Positions 1 to 7,707 of a stretch of DNA of 64,000 nucleotides are shown piece by piece (within the stretch, counting starts at the first letter, position 1; each line of letters starts with the position of its first letter). The notes beneath the pieces were generated by a model. That model did no database searches. It was not told the origin of the DNA and saw only the letters and a list, made by a program, of their open reading frames with translations. The position numbers and the translations under genes are program-made. Source of the stretch: Glycomyces tenuis DSM 44171 (GTDB lineage Bacteria > Actinomycetota > Actinomycetes > Mycobacteriales > Micromonosporaceae). The DNA lies in contig NZ_ATYW01000008.1 of assembly GCF_000427885.1 (NCBI RefSeq), forward strand, positions 55,547 through 119,546, written 5' to 3'.

Positions 1-375
1 CGGGTCCGCCGGTCGGCCGCCGCTCTCCTGCGGCCAGGGGACGAGCAGCGCCGCCGCGGCCAGGCCGAGGAACACGGCGATCGATATGGCCAGTGCGGCG
101 CGCCGGTTGTGGACCATCGTCATCGGCTGCAACCCGGCGGGGTTCATCATGAGCATGATCATGAAGACGACCATGATCGCCATCTCAATCGTCATCATGA
201 GGATGGTCAGCGCGCCCAGGTAGTGCAGGTCCAGCAGGAGGATCGTCCCCGCTACGAACAGGAACGAGGCCAGCAGTAGAAACGTCGCTCTCGCCATGGA
301 GTCGACGCGGAACACCAGTGCCCCGCTGCCCACGGCGAGCACCGCCAGGACCCCGAACGCAACCGCCTCCCACAT
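1..375 (-). CDS. nuoJ: NuoJ-like complex I subunit, 3' end cut by the window edge
   Basis: The first 125 codons are present and the reading frame is still open at base 1. The start ATG at 375 follows a strong GAGGAGG ribosome site, and the gene begins 9 bp after the nuoH stop. The product opens with hydrophobic helices and contains the NuoJ-like segment LDLHYLGALTILMMTIEMAI, followed by a Met-rich helix, then a charged turn (VHNRRAA) and another helix. NuoJ forms part of the membrane proton-pumping arm of NADH:quinone oxidoreductase. Position next to nuoH and nuoA supports the call. Which electron-input subunits serve this cluster cannot be seen here. Confidence 0.75.
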   Translation of the reverse strand, partial: MWEAVAFGVLAVLAVGSGALVFRVDSMARATFLLLASFLFVAGTILLLDLHYLGALTILMMTIEMAIMVVFMIMLMMNPAGLQPMTMVHNRRAALAISIAVFLGLAAAALLVPWPQESGGRPADP

Positions 376-384
376 CAGGCCTCC

Positions 385-1317
385 TCACCCGCGCGCCAAC
401 GCGAGCACACCGACTATGAGGACCTGCACCAGCACCGCGGGGAGCAGCACCAGCCAGGCCGGGGTCATCAGCCGCTCCGGGCGCACCCGCGGCCACCGCC
501 ACCCCAGCCACACCAGCAGACCCAGGACGGCCAGCGTCTTCAGCACCGACCACAGCCACGGCGGCAGCAGCGGCCCGTGCCCGCCGCCGAGGAACATCGG
601 AACCGCGAACGCGGCCCCCGCCGCCAGCATCAGGTACCGTCCGGCGAGGACCATCAGGCGGTCGATGCCGGACAGTTCGGCGAGCGCCCCGCCCGCGACA
701 TCGCTCGATGCAGGCGAGGACAATGGACCCCAGAACGTCACGCCCGCCAGACCGATCAGGTAGACGGCGAAGGCGACCGGCATCCACACCACGAACCACA
801 GCGACTCCTGGGCCTGCGCGATCTCCCCGACCCGCAGCGAGCCGGCCGCCAGCGGCGGCGCCGTGAGCGCGAACATCAACGGCAGCTCGTAGGCCAGCCC
901 CTGCGCCAAGAAGCGGTAACCGCCGACCAGCGAATAGGCCGAGTTGCCGCCCCACCCGACCATCCACACCAGCACCCACAGCAGCACTTCCATGGCGTTG
1001 AACCACACCACGCCCACCGGCATGTCGGACACCGCGAACCCGCCGAACGGGATCACCGCCGAGGCCAGCAGTGCCGCGACCACGATGCCGCCCGCTCCCA
1101 GCCGCCACAACAGCACGTCCGCCCGCGCCGTTCGGCGCCGCTGCCGAACCAGCAACCGAGTACCCTCCCGGAGCGGACCGGCGAGTTCCGCCGCCACGAC
1201 GGGCCGCCCGGCGGCCGCGGCGGCGAATCCGGCGTTCAGCGACGCGGCGAACAGCGCCAAAGCGCCGAGCGCGACTGGCAGCAGCAGGACACTCCACAGA
1301 GGAGACTGCTCAACCAT
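385..1317 (-). CDS. nuoH: NuoH-like complex I membrane subunit
   Basis: 310 residues with about eight membrane helices, near the usual NuoH length (about 320-400). Family hallmarks are the loop GGNSAYSLVGG followed by QGLAYELPL (counterpart of the SNSKYALLGALRAAAQ..SYE loop) around residues 120-145, and KTLAVLGLLVWLGWRWPRVR near residues 255-275, counterpart of the KTF..W.R.T.PR.R.DQLM region. NuoH sits at the quinone-entry junction of complex I. The ATG at 1317 overlaps the upstream stop by 8 bp, so translation is probably coupled. The usual acidic residues of the quinone channel are only partly kept, consistent with a divergent complex. Confidence 0.8.
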   Translation of the reverse strand: MVEQSPLWSVLLLPVALGALALFAASLNAGFAAAAAGRPVVAAELAGPLREGTRLLVRQRRRTARADVLLWRLGAGGIVVAALLASAVIPFGGFAVSDMPVGVVWFNAMEVLLWVLVWMVGWGGNSAYSLVGGYRFLAQGLAYELPLMFALTAPPLAAGSLRVGEIAQAQESLWFVVWMPVAFAVYLIGLAGVTFWGPLSSPASSDVAGGALAELSGIDRLMVLAGRYLMLAAGAAFAVPMFLGGGHGPLLPPWLWSVLKTLAVLGLLVWLGWRWPRVRPERLMTPAWLVLLPAVLVQVLIVGVLALARG

Positions 1318-2302
1318 GGTGTACTCCGGTGGTCGACCGCTGTTCGGCTTCGGCGGTGTCCAGATCGACGCTGGCCACGATCAGACGGGCGGCGGTCAAC
1401 TCCGCGCCGACCACGGTGTCCGGGAGCATGTCGAGCCATTCGGCCGCCGACGGGTGTGATCCCGCAAGCTCGCCCCCGGGTGCCCGCAAGTCATGCACCA
1501 CCTCGGTCAGCCACTGGTGCAGACGGTCCGCGGCGTCACCGGTGCCGGCCACCGCGCCGAGCCCGGTCAGCTCCGAGCGGAGCAGGCGGCTGCGGCGGAT
1601 CCTGGCGGCCGCGGCCTTCAGATCACCGACCAGGCGATCGCGGGGCTCATCGGCCAGTGCACGATCGCGCAGCGCCTGACAGCGCCACTGCATGGCGGTC
1701 CAACCGGCCACCCCGAGCAGTCGGGCGATCGCATCCAGGCGCCGCGCCGCCCTCCGGTCTTCCACAGCCCAGAACGAGCGGGTGTCCGGGCCCAGCCCGA
1801 GCACCTCGGCTTCGGCATGCTGGATCACGTCGCCCTGCAGCCGCGTCACCAGACGCAGACCCTCCGGCCAGTGCGGCAGCAGCGGCCCCAGCGGCACGTG
1901 GAGCACATCGAGCTTCAGCCCGTCACGGTCCTCGGCGCGATCGGCCATCGACAGCTCGGGAGCCGCCTCGGGCTCCTCCCCCGTTTCCGGCCGCCACGAC
2001 GCGAGCCGGGCCGGCAGGTCGGCGAGGCCCGGCTCGACTTCGGCCGGAACCGCCAGCGGCATCCGAATCGACGGCGCCGGCAACTGCCTCCAGACCGTCT
2101 CGGCGACCTCGGCCATCTCGCCATGAAGGACACCGGCCTCGACGAGCGCGTCGGCGTCGGCCGGCGAGTCGGCCAGCGGCCAGCCCCGTCGCCGCGCGAA
2201 ACGCTCCACCGCGATACGCACCTCGGCCGCACCGGGAGCCGTGAGCAGCAGCAGGTGCGGCCTGGTGAAGGCCGCCCGACGCACCGAGCCGATCAGACCC
2301 AT
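1310..2302 (-). CDS. NuoB-NuoD-like fusion lacking iron-sulfur ligands
   Basis: 330 residues. Residues 1-75 resemble NuoB (SPADADALVEAGVLHGEMAE then VWRQLPAPSIRMPLA, matching the SPRQAD..IVAGT..KM...YDQMPEP region) but none of the four cluster-binding cysteines is present. Residues 125-165 (LHVPLGPLLPHWPEGLRL) resemble the start of NuoD, whose catalytic histidine and later quinone-site motifs are not recognisable. It lies between nuoA and nuoH with 10- and 8-bp overlaps. I infer a structural adaptor that lets the membrane arm assemble without the normal electron chain, or an arm fed by another donor. It may be annotated simply as hypothetical elsewhere. Confidence 0.55.
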   Translation of the reverse strand: MGLIGSVRRAAFTRPHLLLLTAPGAAEVRIAVERFARRRGWPLADSPADADALVEAGVLHGEMAEVAETVWRQLPAPSIRMPLAVPAEVEPGLADLPARLASWRPETGEEPEAAPELSMADRAEDRDGLKLDVLHVPLGPLLPHWPEGLRLVTRLQGDVIQHAEAEVLGLGPDTRSFWAVEDRRAARRLDAIARLLGVAGWTAMQWRCQALRDRALADEPRDRLVGDLKAAAARIRRSRLLRSELTGLGAVAGTGDAADRLHQWLTEVVHDLRAPGGELAGSHPSAAEWLDMLPDTVVGAELTAARLIVASVDLDTAEAEQRSTTGVHHG

Positions 2303-2643
2303 CGCAGCCCGCCCTCACGCCACACGTACAGCACCCCGACCAGCAGCATGGCGAGGAAGGCGAACATCTCCACCACGGCCTCGGCTCCGATATCGGCTGC
2401 CACGACCGCCCACGGGTACATGAACACCATCTCCATGTCGAACGCCAGGAACAGCAGCGTCACCGGATACCACCGCACATGGAACCGGGACACCGCGTGC
2501 TCGGTCGCCAGACCACCCGACAGGAACGGCCCGGCCACCAGCGCCCGGCGCCGGACCGTAAGCAGCACGCTCAACCCATACGCGGCGCCGAGCAGCCCCA
2601 CGGCGAGCGCCAGCATGGCCAGCAGCGGCACCAGTGAACTCAT
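2293..2643 (-). CDS. nuoA: NuoA-like complex I membrane subunit
   Basis: 116 residues with three membrane helices. The family core RFHVRWYPVTLLFLAFDMEM followed by VFMYPWAV is plain: it matches the NuoA signature R(F/Y)..(K)FY...L.FL.FD.E..FL.PWAV. The ATG at 2643 is preferred over an in-frame GTG at 2646 because GGGAGG lies 4 bases before it. It is the first gene of the minus-strand cluster nuoA-nuoBD-nuoH-nuoJ with overlapping ends. No recognisable BlaI-type operator precedes it; the upstream 110 bp instead carry a DUF2752 gene scrap. Confidence 0.85.
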   Translation of the reverse strand: MSSLVPLLAMLALAVGLLGAAYGLSVLLTVRRRALVAGPFLSGGLATEHAVSRFHVRWYPVTLLFLAFDMEMVFMYPWAVVAADIGAEAVVEMFAFLAMLLVGVLYVWREGGLRWV

Positions 2644-2692
2644 CACACCTCCCGACCACGCACCGACAGTGCTGCCTCCGATTACCCGACAC

Positions 2693-2737
2693 GCCTGCGA
2701 CTACGCATCGGACCATTCACCTGGTTCAACATCCCTT
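2693..2737 (+). pseudogene. DUF2752 3' relic
   Basis: The plus strand encodes GPFTWFNIP at 2711-2737, identical to the C-terminal GPFTWFNIPYLG of the DUF2752 gene at 3701-4174 on the other strand; about 24 of 28 bases match over the core. Nothing else of the gene is left, so this is a scrap of a second copy in opposite orientation. Confidence 0.6.
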
Positions 2738-2758
2738 GTCCGGGGCGATCCAGCCCGT

Positions 2759-3397
2759 TCACGAGTCCAACGCCGCGGGCTTGCGGGCCCTGATCCGCTC
2801 GATCATCCCGCGGTGGAAACGGCTGTGGCGCTCGATCTCCAGCCCGGCCGCCATGACGTGGGCGAGGGGGCGGCGCCGGAAGTGCTCATTGCCGACACGG
2901 ATGGTGACGACCTCCAGCAGCGCCTGCGCCGCGCGGAGCACCGCCGAAGTACTGACCACGTGGTCGGCAAGGAGCAGGAGCCCTCCGGGCCGGAGCACTC
3001 TCACCATCTCGGTCACCGCTCGGCGCTCGTCGGGCACGGCGCACAGGCTGAAAGTACACACGACAGTGTCGAAGGAAGCATCAGGAAAGTCGAGCTCTTC
3101 GGCATCGCCGAGCCGCAGCCGGGCCCGCCGGTGGCCGGTAGCGGCGCGGGTACGGGCACGCTCCAGCATGGCGGGGCTGAAGTCGATGCCGGTCAGGCGG
3201 ACGCCGGCCGGGTACCACGGGAGGTTCAGTCCGGTGCCGACTGCGATCTCCAGCGTTCGGCCCCGTGCCTGGCTGCAGACCCACTCGCGCGTGTCGTCGA
3301 AGAGCATGCGCTCCGCTAGACCCATCTGCCTGTCGTAGGACTCCGCTTGCTTATCCCAGTGGCGGCGCAGCCGCTCGATATTCGGCTTCCGGACCAT
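2759..3397 (-). CDS. Class I SAM-dependent methyltransferase (copy 1)
   Basis: 212 residues from the ATG at 3397, which has GGAGAAGG five bases upstream; an ATG at 3412 lies just before that site and lacks one. A Rossmann methyltransferase fold is shown by motif I EIAVGTGLNL, the acidic loop GIDFSPAML, LRLGDAEELDFPD, DTVVCTFSLC and the post-core LRPGGLLLLADHV. The family (two more copies at 24107 and 37622) shares an N-terminal LRR.WDK....YD and C-terminal HFRRRP..HV.AAGL plus IER..ARKP. Small UbiE/Coq5-like enzymes of this type methylate quinones or other small molecules; the substrate here is unknown. A BlaI-type operator lies about 90 bp upstream. Confidence 0.85.
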   Translation of the reverse strand: MVRKPNIERLRRHWDKQAESYDRQMGLAERMLFDDTREWVCSQARGRTLEIAVGTGLNLPWYPAGVRLTGIDFSPAMLERARTRAATGHRRARLRLGDAEELDFPDASFDTVVCTFSLCAVPDERRAVTEMVRVLRPGGLLLLADHVVSTSAVLRAAQALLEVVTIRVGNEHFRRRPLAHVMAAGLEIERHSRFHRGMIERIRARKPAALDS

Positions 3398-3489
3398 ATG
3401 TGCCTTCTCCATCGACTCGACGGTGGTGCCCGAGGGCCCACCGGCTCCGTTGAGGTGACTTACGGGACGGCGGCCGAAGACCCTTCTAC

Positions 3490-3506
3490 TACTAAGCTAA
3501 ATAGTA
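3490..3506. promoter_or_regulatory. BlaI-type operator, 17-bp class (TACTAAGCTAAATAGTA)
   Basis: TACTA and TAGTA half-sites separated by 7 bp. On the plus strand TATATT follows immediately, and the ATG at 3517 stands exactly 10 nt after the palindrome, the same geometry and almost the same spacer (TATATTGCTGGC) as the lgt and copC promoters. It also lies 93 bp upstream of methyltransferase copy 1 on the minus strand. Confidence 0.75.
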
Positions 3507-3641
3507 TATTGCTGGCATGCCGCATCCATCTGGAAGCCGACCGCCTCGCCATGAAGCAAAATCACCGCCCCGATACGTGCGCCGGCCTGCGTCATCACGA
3601 TCTTGTCGGCAGGCGCGAGAGTTCGGACAGCATTCCTCCAT
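3492..3641 (-). CDS. Possible Cys-containing short peptide, degenerate copy
   Basis: 49-codon frame opening MEECCPN after a perfect GGAGGTG ribosome site. The first seven codons match the intact 22-residue Cys-rich peptide at 23482 (MDECCTN), then similarity is lost and the frame runs on through the operator to a TAG. It stands 3' of the DUF2752 gene. Probably a frameshifted or recombined remnant that may still be translated. Confidence 0.35.
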   Translation of the reverse strand: MEECCPNSRACRQDRDDAGRRTYRGGDFASWRGGRLPDGCGMPAIYYLA

Positions 3642-3723
3642 CGTTTGTCACCTCCTTCGGCGTCCTTGGGATTGCCGACATCGCAGGGACGGGAGGGGCC
3701 TTATCCAAGGTAGGGAATGTTGA
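3517..3723 (+). CDS. Arg-rich small ORF behind a leaderless BlaI-type promoter
   Basis: 68 codons starting MPHPSGSRPPRHE, 10 nt after a BlaI-type operator whose downstream TATATT sits at -12 to -7. The promoter is convincing; the coding sequence is not: it is very Arg/Pro-rich, runs antisense to the end of the DUF2752 gene, and resembles nothing I know. I infer that the original gene behind this promoter was lost by recombination and the ORF is fortuitous. Confidence 0.25.
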   Translation: MPHPSGSRPPRHEAKSPPRYVRRPASSRSCRQAREFGQHSSIVCHLLRRPWDCRHRRDGRGLIQGREC

Positions 3724-4174
3724 ACCAGGTGAAGGGACCTTCAGAGAGGTTGCGCAGTACGAGGGCGAAGACGACCCAAGCGGTGGCGTAGCCGATGTAG
3801 ACGGACCGCGGCAGACGCGGAGCGGGGAATATGCGCCCCAACCAGGTTCGGGCGGTCCACCAGGCCAGCGCGTAGAGCGCGAAGGGAACGCCGATGAGTG
3901 CGATCGGGTGGTGCTGGAAGGCGTGGACCAGGTCACCGTGGACGAGGTACCACCACATCCGGGTGCCCCCGCAGAACGGCCCATTGATCCCGAAGGCGAG
4001 GTGGAACAGGCACGGGCCCGAGAGATCGGGGTTGGTGTCGGTGGGGTTGAAGGCGAGGACGTAGGCGGTGGCGGCGACCAGTCCGGCCCACACTGCGGCT
4101 GGACCCAGGCGCTGGCGCCACGGACTCGGCGGTCGGGTGTCCGGAACCGCTGTCGGGGCCGGCGGATGCGTCAT
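3701..4174 (-). CDS. DUF2752 family membrane protein
   Basis: 157 residues from the ATG at 4174 (GAGGGAG just upstream; ATG 4186 has none). DUF2752 is recognised by the CLFHLAFGINGPFCGGTRM segment (residues about 58-75), replacing the usual CP.C..TR, and by HAFQHHPIALIG. Four predicted helices. The family has no assigned biochemical role. It is followed on the same strand by a Cys-containing small ORF and preceded by a BlaI-type operator 34 bp upstream, so it belongs to the presumed regulon. A plus-strand scrap of a second copy survives at 2693-2737. Confidence 0.8.
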   Translation of the reverse strand: MTHPPAPTAVPDTRPPSPWRQRLGPAAVWAGLVAATAYVLAFNPTDTNPDLSGPCLFHLAFGINGPFCGGTRMWWYLVHGDLVHAFQHHPIALIGVPFALYALAWWTARTWLGRIFPAPRLPRSVYIGYATAWVVFALVLRNLSEGPFTWFNIPYLG

Positions 4175-4207
4175 GATCTCCCTCATTGGATCGACTAAGC
4201 GCCATTA

Positions 4208-4224
4208 TACTAACTATCATAGTA
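4208..4224. promoter_or_regulatory. BlaI-type operator, 17-bp class (TACTAACTATCATAGTA)
   Basis: Perfect TACTA-N7-TAGTA palindrome 34 bp upstream of the DUF2752 start (minus strand). No start codon stands at the 10-nt spacing, so this promoter is probably not of the leaderless kind. Confidence 0.75.
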
Positions 4225-4272
4225 GTTCGGGGTTCTTCATGGTGATCGTGTTCGACCGGGAGCGGAGGAGGT

Positions 4273-5061
4273 TCAGAACCGCACGGCGGGCCACAGGTGC
4301 CGGACCAAGACGCGCGAGAGCCGGTCCGGGTGATGCAGCGGCAGCTGGTGATCGCCGGGAAGGACCTCCAAGTCGGCGGTCACGCCGTTGGCGAGCAGCG
4401 CGCGGACGTGGTCGAGCGGAGCGGCGCGGTCGTCCCGGCCATGGATCAGCACGGTCGAAATACCGCCGTGCGCGAGGCCGTCGGCGACGCGGTGCTCGAC
4501 GACGAGGTGGCGCAGGCTGTGAGTGTAGGAGCGCCAGGTGTGGTCGACCAGGTCGGCGGCCACCGACGCGGGCAGGTCCGGCCGCATCCTCGGTGCGAGC
4601 CATCGGGCGAGCGGTCGGAAGGCACACATGGCGGCGCAGGCTGCGCGGGCGCCGATCCGCCCCTCGACGGTGCCTCGCGCCAATGGGCCGAGTCCCGCGA
4701 TGGATTCGAGCGCATTGTCGGCCGCGGGAAAGGCGGGCAGTCCGAGCAGGGCGATCACACGCGGCTGGGAGTCCAGCCGCTGAGCGAGGGCGGCGGTGAG
4801 CACCGCGCCGACCGAATGACCCACCAGCGGAGCCCCCGCCGGAACGAGCGGAGCGAGGGCGTCGAGGTGGTCCTCGAGCCGGTAGGCGTTGCGCCAGGGT
4901 TTAGGCGAGCGGCCGAAGCCGAGCAGGTCCGGGGCAATGATCCGGTGCGGCGGCAGTTGTGCCCACAGGCGCTCGAAGTAGCGGGATGAGGCGCCGAGGC
5001 CGTGCAGATACACCACGGGATCACCCGAGCCGGACCGGCGGACGAACAACTCGGAATTCAC
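4273..5061 (-). CDS. Alpha/beta hydrolase
   Basis: 262 residues beginning at a GTG with GGAAGGAG eight bases upstream. Hallmarks of the alpha/beta-hydrolase fold: oxyanion loop YLHGLGASSRYF (about residue 18), nucleophile elbow GHSVGAV (Ser about 82), acid in VLIHGRDDRAAP (about 208) and the catalytic His in GDHQLPLHHP (about 238). No signal peptide, so cytoplasmic. Substrate unknown; such enzymes hydrolyse esters, lactones or similar bonds. It ends about 50 bp from the DUF2752 operator and starts just downstream of ccsB, in the same direction, so it may be the last gene of the resB-ccsB transcript. Confidence 0.85.
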   Translation of the reverse strand: MNSELFVRRSGSGDPVVYLHGLGASSRYFERLWAQLPPHRIIAPDLLGFGRSPKPWRNAYRLEDHLDALAPLVPAGAPLVGHSVGAVLTAALAQRLDSQPRVIALLGLPAFPAADNALESIAGLGPLARGTVEGRIGARAACAAMCAFRPLARWLAPRMRPDLPASVAADLVDHTWRSYTHSLRHLVVEHRVADGLAHGGISTVLIHGRDDRAAPLDHVRALLANGVTADLEVLPGDHQLPLHHPDRLSRVLVRHLWPAVRF

Positions 5062-5092
5062 CGGTCACGCTCCTTCCGCGACGTCACGCCGG

Positions 5093-6055
5093 TCAGACTC
5101 CAGAGTAAGAGTGGAGACCGTCGAAGACCAGGTTTACCGCGGTGAGGTTGAAGATCATGACCGCGTAGCCGAGGACGGCGATCCAGGGTGCCCAGGCGCG
5201 GGCGGCGCGGCCGGAGACGCGGGCGTGGAGGTAGGCGGCGTAGACGACCCAGGCGATGAAGGCCCAGACCTCCTTGGGGTCCCAGGCCCAGTACCGGCCC
5301 CACGCGAAGTGGGCCCAGACCGCGCCGGCGAAGATGCCGAAGGTCAGGATCGGGAACGCGAAGACGTGGAGCTTGAAGGTGAGCCGTTCCAACGCGTCAG
5401 CCTGGGGGAGCCGGTGGGCGACGCTCAGCGGGAAGAACTCGACGGACCTCCCGCGCGCCGCGCGGCGGTCGTGGGCGCGTTTGAGCAGGTGCAGCAGGGC
5501 GAACACGCAGCCGATGAGGAGGATCCCGGCGGCGATGATCGCGGCGGTCACATGAATGACGATCCAGTAGGAGTCCAGGGCGGGCACCAGGGCGGCGGCC
5601 TCGGTGTAGACGCGGACCGAGCCGCCGAGGACCATGGTGGCCGCGAAGGTGGCGAACAGGCCGAGGCGGCGGGGCGCTGCGCCGCGGGCGACCAGCACCA
5701 GCCAGGTGATCATGCCGACCAGGGCCACGCCGGTGATGTACTCGAACATGTTGCCCCACGGCCACCGGCCGGTGTAGACGATCCTGGTGACAATCGAGAC
5801 GGTCAACGCCGCGGTGCCGACGTAGGTGAGGATCAGACCGAGGCGTCCGGCACCTTGGGCCGCGGACGATGTCAGCGGTGCCCGGTCGGTGGGCCGACTA
5901 TGGTCGTCGACCGGTTCGCCGCCGGGGGCCACCAGGATTCGCTGTTCGGCGGAGCGCTGCGCGAAGGCGTATTCGAGGGCGTAGGCGAACATCGCGGCCG
6001 CATAGGCGAGGATGGTGACTACGAACAGGGCGTTGGAGATCTCGGCGCCGTTCAT
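5093..6055 (-). CDS. ccsB: System II cytochrome c biogenesis protein CcsB (CcsA/ResC family)
   Basis: 320 residues from the ATG at 6055 (AGGAG six bases upstream; the longer frame to 6133 is inside resB). About eight helices. The heme-handling motif WGRYWAWDPKEVWAFIAW (residues about 250-268) identifies the CcsA/ResC heme-transport family, with conserved His residues in flanking helices (IVIHVTAA, FKLHVFAF). With ResB it exports heme and attaches it to apocytochromes c outside the membrane. ATGA overlap with resB shows coupling. A 21-codon relic of another ccsB 3' end is present at 41204-41266. Confidence 0.92.
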   Translation of the reverse strand: MNGAEISNALFVVTILAYAAAMFAYALEYAFAQRSAEQRILVAPGGEPVDDHSRPTDRAPLTSSAAQGAGRLGLILTYVGTAALTVSIVTRIVYTGRWPWGNMFEYITGVALVGMITWLVLVARGAAPRRLGLFATFAATMVLGGSVRVYTEAAALVPALDSYWIVIHVTAAIIAAGILLIGCVFALLHLLKRAHDRRAARGRSVEFFPLSVAHRLPQADALERLTFKLHVFAFPILTFGIFAGAVWAHFAWGRYWAWDPKEVWAFIAWVVYAAYLHARVSGRAARAWAPWIAVLGYAVMIFNLTAVNLVFDGLHSYSGV

Positions 6056-7617
6056 GTGCTGCTCCTGATCGGTGACTCGGTTGCTGTGACGGGTTCGGCC
6101 TCGGGTGCGACGGTGCGGGTGAGAGCTTCGCATTCGGTTTCGAGGCCGTCGTAGTCGTTGCGGTTGAGCCCGGCGGCCTCAACTGTGCCGTCGAGGTTCC
6201 AGCGGATCCAGTAGCGCCGGCGCCGCACCGCCAGGGCGGGCAGCAGCGCCGCGAGGAGGATGAGCACGCCGGCCAGCACAATGGGCGCGCCGGGGGTGTA
6301 GCGGACCTGGATAACGGCGTACTGCTCGACGTCGTCGAAGGCGAGGGTGGAGCCGTCGGGCAGCTCCATGACATCGCCGAGGCCGATGACCTCGACCTCA
6401 TCGTTGACCTGTTCGAGTGCGCCGGAGGCGATCTGGTCCTCGTTGATGCTGTAGACCGACTCGGGCAGGCCGTCGCCCAGGCCGAGGTCGCCCTGGTAGG
6501 CGGTGAGGGCCAGGGTGGGGTTGTTCAGCTCGGGCTCGGTGCCGAAGAGCTGGGCGGTCGAGGGGTCGAAGGTCGGCACCAGGTAGGCGTCGAAGCCGGT
6601 CTCATTGTTCTGGTCGACTTCGCCGGTTTCGGGGTTGAAGTTGACGTTGGGGAGTTTGAAGGCGCCCTCTGAGTTGAGGAAGGAATCCTGGGGCAGGAAC
6701 GGGGCCCGAGTCGTGGTGGTCTGGCCGTAGCGGTCGGTGTAGGTGACCACCGGCACGTAGCCGTGTCCGATGAGGAAGACGTTGGTGCCGTCGAAGTTCA
6801 GCGGGTGGTTTACGCGCAGGTCGTAGGTGCCGGTCTGGTCGCCGTAGGCCCAGGTGACGTCGGCGTCGAAGGCGGTCGGGCCGTTGTCTTGGAACTCAGC
6901 GGTGAAGTCGTCGAGTGTGAGGCAGAACGGGGGCAGTTCGGTCTCTTCGACCCAGGGGCCAAGCCCGTATTCATCGTACTGCTGGAGGTTGTTGCAGAAG
7001 CCGTAGTCGGCGCCCTCGGCGAGGATGCGGCTGCCGAACCAGGACAACTGCCGGTCGGCGGCGACACCGATCAGAACGACGATGATGCTGAGGTGGAACA
7101 GCAGGTTCCCGGTCTCGCGCAAGTACCCCTTCTCGGCGGCGACGGTGACGGCGCCGTCCGCGCCTTCCCGCCGGACGGTGCGCCAGCGGCGCCGCCGGAG
7201 GGCCGCTTCGGCGCTGCCTTGGTCGACCCGGCCTTCGAGGCGGCGGTGCCAGGGCAGGATGTCCATCCGCTTGGGAGCATCGGGCGGCGCGGTCCGCAGC
7301 GCTTTGAGGTGCGCGACCGCGCGGGGCAGGACGCAGCCGACGAGGCTGATCATGAGCAGCAGATAGATCGCGGAGAACCATGGCGAGGCGTAGACGTCGA
7401 AGGCCCACAGCCGGTCCAGGATCGGCGCGAGGTCGGGGTATTCCGAGTAGAAGCCGGCGACGTCGTTGGAGTTGATGGACCGCTGCGGGAAGGTCGACCC
7501 GGGGATCGCGGCCAGGGCGAGCGCGAGCAGAAGTAGCAGCGCGGTGCGCATGGAGGTGAGCTGGTGCCACCAGCGGCGGCCAAAGGAGCGAAGGGCCCGT
7601 ACGGGGGTGTGCCTCAC
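6052..7617 (-). CDS. resB: System II cytochrome c biogenesis protein ResB (Ccs1)
   Basis: 521 residues, normal ResB length. N-terminal helix pairs (residues 25-45, 80-100, about 170-190) flank a short loop with LVGCVLPR; a large extracytoplasmic domain (about 200-420) precedes the last helix (about 435-460), as in Ccs1/ResB. The domain contains a Cys pair region (YGFCNNL, PFCLTLD). Functions with CcsB as heme-cytochrome c synthetase. GTG start at 7617 overlaps by 4 bp (GTGA) the stop of a 27-codon leader ORF that begins 10 nt after a BlaI-type operator, so expression is probably gated by BlaI and by leader translation. Confidence 0.9.
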   Translation of the reverse strand: MRHTPVRALRSFGRRWWHQLTSMRTALLLLLALALAAIPGSTFPQRSINSNDVAGFYSEYPDLAPILDRLWAFDVYASPWFSAIYLLLMISLVGCVLPRAVAHLKALRTAPPDAPKRMDILPWHRRLEGRVDQGSAEAALRRRRWRTVRREGADGAVTVAAEKGYLRETGNLLFHLSIIVVLIGVAADRQLSWFGSRILAEGADYGFCNNLQQYDEYGLGPWVEETELPPFCLTLDDFTAEFQDNGPTAFDADVTWAYGDQTGTYDLRVNHPLNFDGTNVFLIGHGYVPVVTYTDRYGQTTTTRAPFLPQDSFLNSEGAFKLPNVNFNPETGEVDQNNETGFDAYLVPTFDPSTAQLFGTEPELNNPTLALTAYQGDLGLGDGLPESVYSINEDQIASGALEQVNDEVEVIGLGDVMELPDGSTLAFDDVEQYAVIQVRYTPGAPIVLAGVLILLAALLPALAVRRRRYWIRWNLDGTVEAAGLNRNDYDGLETECEALTRTVAPEAEPVTATESPIRSST

Positions 7618-7697
7618 GGTCGGCCCTCCCCGATCACGGCACGGGGGTCGGTGGTCATCGCTGGAGCGCCTGTTCGGTGCGGTCGTCGGTTTGCCAC
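7614..7697 (-). CDS. Leaderless leader ORF translationally coupled to resB
   Basis: 27-residue frame starting GTG at 7697 (VANRRPHRTG...) and ending TGA inside the resB start (GTGA overlap). Its GTG lies exactly 10 nt after the operator at 7708-7724 and TAGATT sits at -12 to -7, the same arrangement as lgt, copC and blaI2, so the mRNA should begin at this GTG. The peptide is basic and non-hydrophobic. I infer that it supplies ribosomes to resB; a specific peptide function is unproven. Confidence 0.5.
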   Translation of the reverse strand: MANRRPHRTGAPAMTTDPRAVIGEGRP

Positions 7698-7707
7698 GAC
7701 CGCAATC

